DNA of 64,000 bases, taken from assembly GCA_021030915.1 (NCBI GenBank), contig JAGEMR010000065.1:62001-126000 (forward strand), written 5' to 3'. Source of the DNA: Astrothelium macrocarpum. Taxonomy: Eukaryota > Ascomycota > Dothideomycetes > Trypetheliales > Trypetheliaceae. A model generated the notes under the pieces. That model was not told the origin of the DNA. It saw only the letters and a list, made by a program, of their open reading frames with translations, and searched no databases. A program made the translations under genes and the position numbers. Below, one piece after another: positions 9,792 through 20,449 of this stretch. Position 1 is the stretch's first letter. Every line of letters starts with the position of its first letter.

Positions 9792-12700
9792 ATGTCTCGC
9801 TCCGGCAGCGATGTCACTCAGACGCCCGAACGTAGATCTTCCTCCTCCGCTCTCCTCGATGCCTTCCGATCCCTCACTGGCAATCGCGCCCAAAATGCCA
9901 CTGCTGCATCTCCCTCGTCGACCGCAACCTTGACATCTTCCCCCGGTCAAATGTCTCATCTGGAGGATGTTAAATCCAAAAAGGAACCGTTCCGATTGGA
10001 TGAGCAAGGAGGTGCGCTACTCGGGCAAAAGGATGATAATAGTGGTGAAAATGACAATTTGTTGGCTGGGAAAGTGGTGGGAGGTCCTCCTGGCTTGCAA
10101 AGGCTCTTGCGTCAACTGAATTCAACGCAAACTGGAGAAGCGAGGATTCTTGCTGCTAGGGGAATTGCGCTCGTTCTAGAAGGATATCCATTACAGAACA
10201 TTATTGCTATATGGGAGATTGGGAAAGATCTCATTGAAGAAGGGAAATCCGAAAAAGAATCTGTTGCGGGTTATCATCTTATCAAAGCTTGTATCGATAG
10301 GTCTGACCTAACGGCCTACGAAAGATGCTTCTTCTACAATTCCGTTTTACCCCCAGGAGTTTTGACGAACTTGGACCGTCGTCTCGAAGCCCTCAAGCAG
10401 CTGACTGAGAATGGACGAAATATTGAAGGAATAGAAAACTTGATATCGTCTCGCTTGGCATCGATTCTTGAGAATTCTTTCAAAAGGGCGTTGGCTGAGC
10501 GTGAAGAGCGGAAAATCAACAAGAAAGCCCAAGCCCAAGCCGTCAAGGAAGGCAGACGTACTCCTGTTTTTCAACATCAGCTCAAAGAGGAGAGGACTTT
10601 ATATCTAGTGTTCGAATACATCATGGAAATCACAAAGTATAACCAGAGGAGCTTCTCTGACGGCGACATTGCCACCTTGCTCGACGCCTTGCTCAGCGTT
10701 TGTAAACAGGCCCGTACCAGGGAAGATATAGCCAAGTCTCTCGAGGTCATGAATGTTCTGATGACGCGTTTCCATATCGGGACTTCAACACTGAGCAGCT
10801 GTTTGGAGGTACTATGCGACGTCATCCATCAAATAGCCGAGCTTCGCAACACTGCGTATCGCATAACGAAGGGCGTGCTACGTTCGCACCTTGGTCATTC
10901 CGCTATAAAAATACTCCTTGAGCTTGTTAGGCAAAGCCCAGCATCGGATTTAAGCTTTACTTCACTTCGGGGTGCCATATATGTCTTACGCCAAACTACA
11001 CTCCATGAAAGTGAATCCGACTTCCCAGCCATACCACTAGCGTCACTTCTACACTCGCTTAGGTGCTGCCTAGCTTTCCAAAGGAGCAGCAAAGTCGATC
11101 GTCTTGAGGAAGATGTTCTAGTTGTTGTTACTCAACTTATCAATCATCCAACCAGTGTTGATACCTTGATCCAACAACAAGACCTGACCGATCTACTTGC
11201 TATCATTGGAATCTGCCTAAATAACCACAGCACTCGTCTACGCTCAAGGACCGATACAGCCGCATCCGTGGCACGAACTTCTTCTCCTCAAAGTTCAGTA
11301 AGTACGAACACTGCAACCTCTGACGATCTCTTGTCAAAACCTTCAAACCCCTACGACTGGGCGATTACCTCGCTTCTGGCATTGTCAGCCCAAATGGATC
11401 TTTCGCAAGAGACAGACATTGTGAATCTTCTCCTCCGCCTGGATTACAACCCCTCCAGCACGGAAGCTGTAAAGCTCGTTGCAGACCTCTTCTTGCAAGA
11501 GCATTTACTTTATCCTTCGCACGAAGATTGGTGCAGCAATACGAAAAGAATCGTTGAGAAATTACTCAAGGATCAGAACAAGCCACCTGAGATTCGACTA
11601 CAAACTATCGAAACTTTCAAGAAGGCACACGGAACCGTTGAGGCTATTACAGACCATGAATTGACCTCAAAGTTTGCCATGTTAATCATCGAAAATATTG
11701 TTCATGAATCAAGTCCTATTGTGTCCAAGGGACTGCACGACTTTGCGATCTTGGTGGTCGAAAATGCCTCTAATGAACTATTTCAGAACACAGTCCGCAT
11801 CTTCGACGCTTCCATTATTCCCAAAAGGCCTTCTTCATACATTCGACCTTCACCAGATTCCCCATCATCTAGAGGAGGATCTCGGCTTTTGAATCCGCTC
11901 AGCAAGATGCATGCTGAGGGTCTGGTCCGCTTATTCCTAGCAGAAATTAATCGTTCGGCTACCAGAGCCAAGTTGCTCTACAGCCTGTTGCTCAAGATTG
12001 CCGAAAATCCAGACTGCGAGTCAGATGCGCGTATCACGGTCTTGAAACTATTGTTCCGCATTAGGAGTGATGCATCTCACCGCCTTATTATCATCCCCTC
12101 CATCGAATGCGAAGGCCTGGCTGCTTCTCTCTGTCGTACCGTGGAAACATTTGGGAGGGCAAACACTACCGAGGGCGGACTGTCACAGCGAACTTCACAG
12201 GTTGGAGAAGGAGCAAGCAACACCACTATGGGACGGATAACATCAGGCGGCTCAAGTTCTATCAATCCGAGATTCTCCATGCGCTCTGGAGGCACAGCTT
12301 TTGCTCATGCGTACAAACCTACATGGCTGTATCCTGGACCGAAAGGTTTGCCTGAGGATCCTTCTCTCGATCTCAGTTCTGTTCTTTTCTCGAGCCTGGA
12401 TGACAACAACAACAACACAACATCCGACGATCAGCAGGTTTTGGAAGTTGGACGATTCCTTGAAGTCATTATTACAATTCTACAGCAAGGTGCCGAATGG
12501 GAGATTTACAGTTACGTCCTTGTTCATCTCGGCGCCCAACTCATCAATCGACCGTTGTTCCGAGAGTGCATACCACAAATCAAGCATCTACGTAATGTCA
12601 TTTGCGAACAAGCTCGCAATCAAACTTATCATGAACCACCTATCAATACGGGACTGCGGAAATCCGATGTGGCTATCTGTATCTTTCACATCTTGACCAT

Positions 12701-14528
12701 ACTTATTGGCTATCATGAGTACTTTGGGAGGAACGAGCAAGACGAGATTGTCAAGATGTTCATTACCGGTATCGGAACAAGGGAGAAGACATCAAAAGGC
12801 TGTATTCATGCCTTATCGGTATGCTGTCATGATATGCCCTCAGCCCTTGCAAAGTCCATGGACCAAGTCCTCCTCAAGATGGCCCAAATCATTACCCAAT
12901 CTCACCTCGCTGTCCACATTCTAGAATTCCTTGCCACAGTGGCACGGCTACCGGATCTCTTCAAAAACTTTCGCGATGAGGACTACAAGACAGTTCTGGG
13001 GATCTGCCTTCGATATGTGCAATATGTGCGTGACGATCAAAAGGATAAAGCAACACCACAACATCTCAATAGAATTAGCCAAGCGTCAACACTTCGTCAC
13101 AGCGGCACCTCAAGGGAATTTAATACTATTACCGAGGAAGAGGAACGATCTAGGAACAAGACAGATGACCTCCCACAATATGTATACGCTTTGGCCTTCC
13201 ATGTGATCACCTTCTGGTTCATGTCCATGAAGATTGATAACCGCCCAAAGCATGTACAGTACATCATGTCAAACCTAATTCATACTGACCATTTGGGAAA
13301 ATCTACTATGGATGAACAAAGCCAAGTTACCATGGACATGGTGGAGCGAGTCGCCTACTCAGATCGCGACGAAACTGCGCCTGATCCGCATTTCGCCAAA
13401 GCTAGCGACGGACAAATTACGAAACGAACCTGGCTGGTTGGCCAGAGCCTCCTTACTATCGAGACCGCCGGTCGTTCAGGCGTGTCTCAGATTACACGTC
13501 GCCGTCCATCTTCAACAAGATACTCTACCTACCGCCCTCACCTCGTCGATCCTCCTCGTCACCAGGTACCACTCACAACAGGCGTAAGGGCCGAAATATA
13601 CAACTCATCCGATTTTGTCGGTATCTATCCAGAAGACATCATGCAGGAGTATTATGCTCCAATGCATATTGGCATTCCCACCAATCCCGCCGATTCTCCT
13701 ATCCTTCTTCGTGACGAAGAGGCCGTCAACCGTGCCATCAGCAGCTTCGACCGCATTCCCGCACTCGACAGCCACAAAATCGGCGTCATCTACGCTGCCG
13801 AAGGCCAAACCCGTGAGAGAGAAATCCTGGGCAACACCAGCGGCTCCGACGACTACATGGCCTTCATCGAGGGCCTGGGCACCCTCACGCCACTCCGCGG
13901 CAGCACCATGAACATGCAAGGCCTCGACCGCACCAGCGACTCCGACGGCCCGGTCACCTTCTGCTGGCGCGACCGCGTCACCGAAATCGTCTACCACATC
14001 ACCACGCTCATGCCCACCCATCCCGCCGACGACCCGCGCCACCAGCAAAAGAAAGCGCACATCGGCAACGACTTCGTCAACATCATCTGGAACGCATCGG
14101 GCCACGCCTTCGACCCCGCGGCTACCGTCCCCTCCCAGCTGACCCTCGTCCACATCGAGATCACCCCCGAAGCCTACGTCTCGCCTCACCACCCCCGCAT
14201 CCCCTCCTCCTCCTCCTCGTCCTCCGCGGCGATGCCCTTCTACAAAGTCCGCACCCACACCCACCCGACCTTCCCCGCCACCTCGCCCGCCGCCGAGCCC
14301 AAACTCGTCTCGGCGGCCGCGCTGCCGGCCTTCGTCCGCTTGCTCGCGCTCAATGCCAGCGTTGGTTGTGCGGTCTGCATCGCTGGCGCGGATGCGTATG
14401 TGAGCTCGTGGCGCGCAAGGCTGCAGCTCATCAAGCAGCTGCGGGAGCGGTACGGGCCGGTGGCCGGAGCCGAAGGTGCGGGGGCGGGAAGGAGGAGGAG
14501 TGTGATGGCGGTGGAGGGGGAGGCGTGA
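9792..14528 (+). CDS. tsc2: Tuberin (TSC2), Rheb GTPase-activating protein
   Basis: Tuberin homologue, the catalytic half of the TSC complex that turns off the GTPase Rheb and so restrains TOR signalling. One uninterrupted frame of 1,578 residues, close to fission-yeast and Aspergillus tuberin in length. The N-terminal half is alpha-helical tuberin-type repeat (LLRQLNSTQTGEARILAARG onward, about residues 110-600). A serine-rich linker follows. The RapGAP domain (about 1,265-1,490) begins YNSSDFVGIYPEDI and contains EGLGTLTPL and HIGNDFVNIIWN, whose asparagine in HIGND corresponds to the catalytic Asn thumb. Absence of introns across 4.7 kb is unusual beside its neighbours. The extreme C-terminus and 3' UTR turn strongly G-rich. 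The upstream ATG choice is the first in frame. Confidence 0.93.
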   Translation: MSRSGSDVTQTPERRSSSSALLDAFRSLTGNRAQNATAASPSSTATLTSSPGQMSHLEDVKSKKEPFRLDEQGGALLGQKDDNSGENDNLLAGKVVGGPPGLQRLLRQLNSTQTGEARILAARGIALVLEGYPLQNIIAIWEIGKDLIEEGKSEKESVAGYHLIKACIDRSDLTAYERCFFYNSVLPPGVLTNLDRRLEALKQLTENGRNIEGIENLISSRLASILENSFKRALAEREERKINKKAQAQAVKEGRRTPVFQHQLKEERTLYLVFEYIMEITKYNQRSFSDGDIATLLDALLSVCKQARTREDIAKSLEVMNVLMTRFHIGTSTLSSCLEVLCDVIHQIAELRNTAYRITKGVLRSHLGHSAIKILLELVRQSPASDLSFTSLRGAIYVLRQTTLHESESDFPAIPLASLLHSLRCCLAFQRSSKVDRLEEDVLVVVTQLINHPTSVDTLIQQQDLTDLLAIIGICLNNHSTRLRSRTDTAASVARTSSPQSSVSTNTATSDDLLSKPSNPYDWAITSLLALSAQMDLSQETDIVNLLLRLDYNPSSTEAVKLVADLFLQEHLLYPSHEDWCSNTKRIVEKLLKDQNKPPEIRLQTIETFKKAHGTVEAITDHELTSKFAMLIIENIVHESSPIVSKGLHDFAILVVENASNELFQNTVRIFDASIIPKRPSSYIRPSPDSPSSRGGSRLLNPLSKMHAEGLVRLFLAEINRSATRAKLLYSLLLKIAENPDCESDARITVLKLLFRIRSDASHRLIIIPSIECEGLAASLCRTVETFGRANTTEGGLSQRTSQVGEGASNTTMGRITSGGSSSINPRFSMRSGGTAFAHAYKPTWLYPGPKGLPEDPSLDLSSVLFSSLDDNNNNTTSDDQQVLEVGRFLEVIITILQQGAEWEIYSYVLVHLGAQLINRPLFRECIPQIKHLRNVICEQARNQTYHEPPINTGLRKSDVAICIFHILTILIGYHEYFGRNEQDEIVKMFITGIGTREKTSKGCIHALSVCCHDMPSALAKSMDQVLLKMAQIITQSHLAVHILEFLATVARLPDLFKNFRDEDYKTVLGICLRYVQYVRDDQKDKATPQHLNRISQASTLRHSGTSREFNTITEEEERSRNKTDDLPQYVYALAFHVITFWFMSMKIDNRPKHVQYIMSNLIHTDHLGKSTMDEQSQVTMDMVERVAYSDRDETAPDPHFAKASDGQITKRTWLVGQSLLTIETAGRSGVSQITRRRPSSTRYSTYRPHLVDPPRHQVPLTTGVRAEIYNSSDFVGIYPEDIMQEYYAPMHIGIPTNPADSPILLRDEEAVNRAISSFDRIPALDSHKIGVIYAAEGQTREREILGNTSGSDDYMAFIEGLGTLTPLRGSTMNMQGLDRTSDSDGPVTFCWRDRVTEIVYHITTLMPTHPADDPRHQQKKAHIGNDFVNIIWNASGHAFDPAATVPSQLTLVHIEITPEAYVSPHHPRIPSSSSSSSAAMPFYKVRTHTHPTFPATSPAAEPKLVSAAALPAFVRLLALNASVGCAVCIAGADAYVSSWRARLQLIKQLRERYGPVAGAEGAGAGRRRSVMAVEGEA

Positions 14529-15185
14529 ATTCGGGCTGGGGGGTGCTTGGGGGGAAGATGGGGGGGATATTAGGGTGAAGGGTTTACTGGGGGTTGGAAA
14601 ATGGAGGGATTTGGTTGGGGGGTTCCTGGGGGGTTTTCTGGGGGAAAATTGGAGGAGTTTGGGTGTTGGGAGTTTGGGGGGCGAGGGAAAAAGTCTTTTA
14701 GATAGCAAAATTGAGATGAAATCAAACCTGTTTGTGTAAAAAGCACGGATGTACATGGGGTGTTCTATGAGTATTTATCATGTAATCGCGGGCTGTAGCA
14801 GAAAAACAGAATGCTTATGCCTGTCAAAAGTTTTTTCATTCATGGATTTAGCTAGAATGATTTTCAGCATTTTCCGAGCTCAAAAAAACATCGATGCATT
14901 CAAGAACAAGAAATCAAGCACATAAAATCTCTCATTGTTTAGTTACATCTATTGGACTCGCGGAGCGCCTTGTCGAGGTTTTGTAGAGTCGATGCGGCTG
15001 AATTTGGTCTACTGTTCGTGAAGAGCGTTAGTGGTTATCTTTGTCTCCCGGTCAGCTGAGGTCAGGTGTACAAAGACTTCTACAGAGTTTGACGATTGTC
15101 GAGCTGGCATTAAGAGCCAGCATAAGTGTTCAAGGGGACCTCCAATGAAATTACGATAATGAAGAATTACGTATTTTGGGTATCA
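14529..15185. other. Convergent 3' region between TSC2 and TRS120
   Basis: Tail-to-tail spacer of 657 bp. The first 160 bases are extremely G-rich on the TSC2 strand (separate entry). The remainder is AT-richer, presumably the TRS120 3' UTR. No gene supported. Confidence 0.5.
14531..14690 (+). repeat. G-run cluster in the TSC2 3' UTR
   Basis: More than ten runs of three to seven G on the TSC2 sense strand within 160 bases directly after the stop codon, e.g. around 14538, 14549, 14562, 14587, 14617, 14628 and 14640. They could fold as RNA G-quadruplexes in the transcript. No fixed repeat unit. Confidence 0.5.
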
Positions 15186-18100
15186 TCAGATCTCTTCTCT
15201 AGCAATTATCCTACACGGTTCTGACGCATGCCATATTCTCCGTCCTCTATCCTTTATCAAATCTTCACTGAAAGAAATAGTGTCTGAGCGTCCTCTGCCA
15301 GATCCATCTTCCGCATCTTTCGGGGTCTGGTCGTGCCTTAGGGTTTGCATTTCCTCCACCGAAGCCGCAATCTCAAATTCCCCGCTACACAACGCACAGA
15401 AACCTAATTCAGCTTCAATTTCCGTGTCAGGGGCTAATATAGGCAGCACGCGCTGAAGCAGGCCTGTCCAGGCGACCTTTCGATCCAGATCAAGAGCGGG
15501 ACCGGCAGGCTGCTCTGCTAAAGTAGGCAAAAGGCGCAATACAGGATGGACGGGTATTGTGGAGCGATTTCGGAGTCTTGTCTTTACAATGACAAACTCG
15601 TCGACGCGGATTTCAAATCGGTTGCGTCCGAGCCGTCTCACCACTGCCTCTTCTTCTTCCTTGTTGTCTTCGGAAGGCAGAATCACCATCTCGATACCAA
15701 CATCATCGAGTTTGAGGGGATCTAGCATGCCTCGTGTGAGTCGAATGCCTCGGAAATCGAGCTCACCTTCTCGTCCGCCTCCGCCCATGCCGGATTCTTC
15801 TTTCCAGCGACCTTTTATACGTTTTAATAGCTCTTCTCTGTACCAGAATTTTTCGCGAACATCTCTTTCAGCTTCAGGGCTGAGCTGACCCTGGCTCCTG
15901 ACAAATTGTCTCTTGTTCTTCTCATCTAGTATTGGTATGGGTGCAAAAGGATCCTTGAGAAAAAGTCGTGGAAGGACAAGCAGGACACGTGTAGTATGGC
16001 CGGGATATAGGTATTCGTGGATGGTATAGGAACGGGTCCAGTCATTGCTTGAAGTTGTGGAGGCGGCAGTAGAGTTTGGGCCTAGTGGTTGTAGTACATC
16101 GATAGATATAGTAATAGGGTTCGGCCAAGCATTGCGAAGATCAACTAGGACTAAGCAATGCTCCGAGGCGATGCCATCTCGACCTACACGATCGAGTAAC
16201 GCGGAGAATCGGTTTTCCTTTGCATCCGAATTTGCTGGCCGAATTGTTGGCGTTTTGGGGGAGCTTCCTACAAATCGTTGTTGATTTGACCAAGCAAAAT
16301 CACTGGAGAAAGGAACAATATCGAGACGTTGAAACATGACACTGGCATTGACAGTGATGGAAAGAGGCAACGAGATCTTTCGGGTAAAAAAGCGGTCCTT
16401 GATATCGGCACGAGACATTCCAAGGTGCGCATAGTCAACCTGAATGATGCCGTCACTAAGTCCTGGTTTCCCGAGGACTTCGAATTCGAAATTTACAGAC
16501 CGGCCTGGCTCAATCACGACACTGTCTAGCCGTTCGGGTTTTCTCATTCGAAAAGCTTGATTATGCAAGTATTGTAGCTCGAGTTCGTACAGCTCCGAAC
16601 GAGGTAGATCTTTGTTCTTTAGGGCGGCTTGTATGGGAGCAATGGTGGAATCCTGAAATGAGACGAGAAGCAAATCTGCTCGAGTCTTTGCTGCAACATT
16701 CTTCAAAGTGACGTTAAAGACTTTACGTTCACCTTCGAGAATCATAACGGATGACAGAGTCAGAGAAATAGACGTGATCTTCAAAAATGGTTGCTCTTGA
16801 ACCACGGTCAATGCGAGGTGCGATGCCTCGGGACCTGACAAGTTCAATGAGGTTTTCTCCTTTGAAGGCAAATCGTCCAATGTTCGATGATTAGCGGAGG
16901 TCTTGGAGGCAACAAGGCCTATATTCTTGACCTTGACCTCAGGTTCGGGAGCCCATGATTTATTAAATATATTAAATACTTTCTGACGACAACCTCTGAC
17001 TTTGACCACGCAACCAGTAATCTTCAGGTCGCCGGCCTGCAATGCAATCGCTTTGACTTGGACAGTTTGTGTTCGAAAAGGTCCCAATATAAGATGTTCT
17101 TCCAAGGACTCGAGTTCAAAGTGATCTACAGCCAGTTTTAACCACTCAATCTCTACTTCAAATTCGAATGGGTTTTGTAAAACCAAATCAAACTGTGATT
17201 GCTCATGAGCAACAAGGACTTTCTCAGTGATATTGGTTGTAGCGGTTTTGGATGACGCATCATAAATGAATGGTCCTACAGGCTTGCTTGTCTGTTTCTG
17301 CGCTTCGACGTCGAGATCTGACTTTGGATGACTGATGGGGTGATGAGACGGGAATAAGTCAACAAAGTTGATGTCTCTGATCAGGAAATCATCCCAATAA
17401 TCCGCTTCTAGACTTTCAAGTCCCAAAGTTTGGGCAGCACCAAGCGTTCTTGGTATGTTAGTGGCCAGGCGTACTTGCTCCTCTTTGGCCAATGTCACTC
17501 CAAAGCTTGACTCATTAAGACTTGGAACAACAGCAGGCCCAGCTATTCTTAGCATTGTTGCACTAAGCTGAAGGACGCCATCAAAATCGGGTAGCGCCTC
17601 GCAAAAAGCTAATCCAGTCCGGAGCATGTCGTATTTTAGATGCAGACTACCAAATGAGCGAGTGACAGCTTCTTCAGCAATGGCAAATGATGAATTATTG
17701 AAAGCGGTCGCTTTTGCATGGTCCGTGTTATGCATTGGATTCACACCATTTACCTTGGATCCATCTTCGCTCTCTGGAAAGACTTGAGACATTCCAAGAA
17801 TTCCCACACCGTAAACTTGCCCAATAGCAACGAGCAGCTCTTTAAAGCCATGTTCCGACATACCAGCATCTATTTCGCCTTTGGATGTGGAAGAGCTAAT
17901 CAAGTTTAATGCAGAAAGACCAGCAGCTGGATGTATGCCAATCTCTGCTGCACCAGCTTTCCTGGCTTCAATGAGCGAGGGAATGAACACGGTAAGAAAC
18001 TCTTTGACAATGATGGCTTTTTTTCTCTGCAATCCCAGCATCGATAATACAGAGGCAATCCCAGCAAGTGTGATGATTTGATCCCCGGTTGTCATAGAGG

Positions 18101-19890
18101 TATTTCCCAAAGGTAGAGCTTTCAATGCTAACTCGGCTATGTCCTGGCGCAAAGGACGGATAAACAGACGAGAACTTGGGTTCGGAGCGAAGCTTTCGAG
18201 TGGTTTGCTGCAGATCAGTGCTTCGAGCGCATCGTGGGTTAGAGTGCCTCCAAAGACATGCAGGGTTGCGAACAGCTTTGATATCCGGATTGTTACTTCC
18301 GAGTAGGCATTTTCTGGCAAAGCTTCAATGATGTTGGCTGCGGCGCGATCGTAAATGCTCATAATCATGTTCAGTGAGTCTGGAAGTAGCTCAGATAGCT
18401 TCACCAACGCAGCACGAGCGGCATCGATGGATGAATCATTCGGTTTGGGAGTATCGAGCGTGCCAGCTGTATTGTTATGTGCTGAAGGCCTCGAAGGTGG
18501 AGCTTTTTCTGCATATGGTGATACGACCGAGGATATCTGGAACAGTCAATTACTTGAGTCATTCATAAGTATCCGGTTAAAGTAAGCTTAGACTTACTTC
18601 GAAGTCTATACCCTTCCAAGCACAAAGCAGGAGGCACACCAAGATATTCTCAACACCCTTTGCGTACCAAATATGATCACTAAAGGCCCGGGCTCGGTTC
18701 GTGCTTTCGACGAGCTCTCTGAGAGCATCGTTCCATCTCCCTGCCAAAAGATACAGTGTGCCAATGACAAATCCGACCCGGCCTTTGCCTCTGTTTCTGT
18801 TGCGTTCACTAAGACTGCCTGAACCAAAACCTTGAATTGACATTCGATCTCGACCAATGTCCCTGACATCAGCTGTTGCACTCGATCGAGCAGCAACAGC
18901 AGAAAAACCAATATCGCCGTTGGGTCGTCCGATCAATGTAGATTCAGTATCTGGGGTCAGGCGTCCACGAATACCATCCTGCGGAGTGCTCGGTCGTGAC
19001 CCAGTCTTTGTGCTGAGATTATCTGATGAAGATGGACGCAGCTGTACAGGTAGACTCATCCTCTTGCTCGCTGTCTCGGAGGGTGGACCTCGTGACACAG
19101 TGCCAGTTCGACCGTTCTCGAGACCGTGGCTATTGTTCGGTTGATTAGACCAAGCCGAAGGAGGGTTTTCGATGTTAGAAGGTGAATCTATAGTTGAAAG
19201 CGCTTGTACAGATCTGGCGTAGGAGGTAAGCTCGGCAAGAAAAGTGGCCGTAGCATCGCACATGATGGTCTTCATGGTTGTCGTCTGCGAATGCTCAACA
19301 GGGGGAACAAATACGGTATCATCAGGCATCAAAGGGGGTATAGAAGAGACTGGTTTGTTATCAAAGATCAAGAGTTTGTGACTAAGGACTTTTGGGTATT
19401 GCTCGCGCATGAGGTCCATCTCACGGAACAAATTGTCCATAGAGTAGGAGCCGTCTTGTATGACATCGGCATTGTTCGTAGTCTTGTTGCTGCCTATGTC
19501 TTTTGGATTGAGAGATGCATATTCTGTACCATCTGCCAAACCCAATATCATAAGAGGTTCCCTGAATAGCTCGAAAGGTGAAAGGGCAAGATGAGAAGGG
19601 CTAGGCAAGTGGGTTGAAAAATCATAGATGACCATGCCATTAGGGAAGGCAGCTGGAGAGAACATATCTGTGTGTAATAGTGAGCATTGGGCCAAGCAAT
19701 AAAGCGGTGCTACGATTTCCATACTTCTGTCTGGCCTTCCATCCGGGCTGATATCTCCTAACCGTACGAGAAATTGAGGCTCGAGGCGGGCAACAAAGGC
19801 CTGAAAGCGCGACCTTCGAATCCGTCCCACAGGCAATAGTAGTACCCGAACGCGCGCCGGCGCGATGGGTGAAAGGGGATCAAGCGGCAT
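15186..19890 (-). CDS. trs120: TRAPPII complex subunit Trs120/TRAPPC9 (HypA-type)
   Basis: Subunit specific to TRAPPII, the Golgi exchange-factor complex for Rab11/Ypt31-class GTPases. Two exons (19890-18598 and 18536-15186) join in frame to 1,547 residues. The N-terminus MPLDPLSPIAPARVRVLLLPVG and RLGDISPDGRPDRSMEIVAPLY match the conserved Trs120 start, which is homologous to A. nidulans HypA. A serine-rich insert (about residues 210-370) precedes KGRVGFVIGTLYLLAGRWNDAL, a TPR-like helix pair. The C-terminal half is beta-sandwich (Ig/ASPR-like), for instance EKVLVAHEQSQFDLVLQNPF. Shares a 559 bp divergent promoter with the GHKL-ATPase gene. Its substrate class, Rab11, is encoded elsewhere in the window at 56-57 kb. 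Confidence 0.92.
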
Positions 19891-20449
19891 GTCGACATTG
19901 GGAAGGCAATACGATGGTGGAAAAAATGAGGTTTAGGAATAAAAACGTGAGCTAGATGTTGGTGAATATGGTGTCAATTAGGGTCCGCATCGCACTATCC
20001 GAGCTTGGCCTGGGATTGCAGGCGTTACTGACAGTCGTTGGACATGGTGTCTAGGAAATGTATTCGAGTTATGAAGGGTCCAATTGTGATCGTGGCGTTT
20101 CTCGGCGATTCAGCCTTAATGCCGTGGCTGAGGCGCTGATGATGACTTTGCCTTGAACACAACCTACGGAAACAGCATGAAACGCCACCCGTTCTTTGCC
20201 TTCATAGTCGGTGGAAGCTTTGTGGGCATTTCTTCGGAGTTCTTTGGTCTTCACTTGCATTATCAGGGTCTGGGTGACGCGTCTTTTCTTTTTACTTGAA
20301 CACGCGCGTACATTATCAGCATACACCTTGTCCATTTTCAACCGCCAGCTATGAAGTCTGTACAGCTCGAGACTTATTTGCCATATTTGTTTTGAGCCAA
20401 ATCGCGGACATCTTCTATCCTCTCCGCTAACCCTCGATCGCCACCAAAC
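19891..20449. promoter_or_regulatory. Divergent promoter region, TRS120 and GHKL-ATPase gene
   Basis: 559 bp between start codons. A minus-strand frame (20069-20710) overlaps the ATPase start and has no recognisable content. No specific element is identified. Confidence 0.4.

Noticed and set aside
13605..14756. 383-residue minus-strand frame antisense to the tuberin RapGAP domain
   Set aside because: Arginine/glycine/valine-rich low complexity, as expected opposite a C-rich coding strand; the plus strand encodes an unmistakable RapGAP domain.
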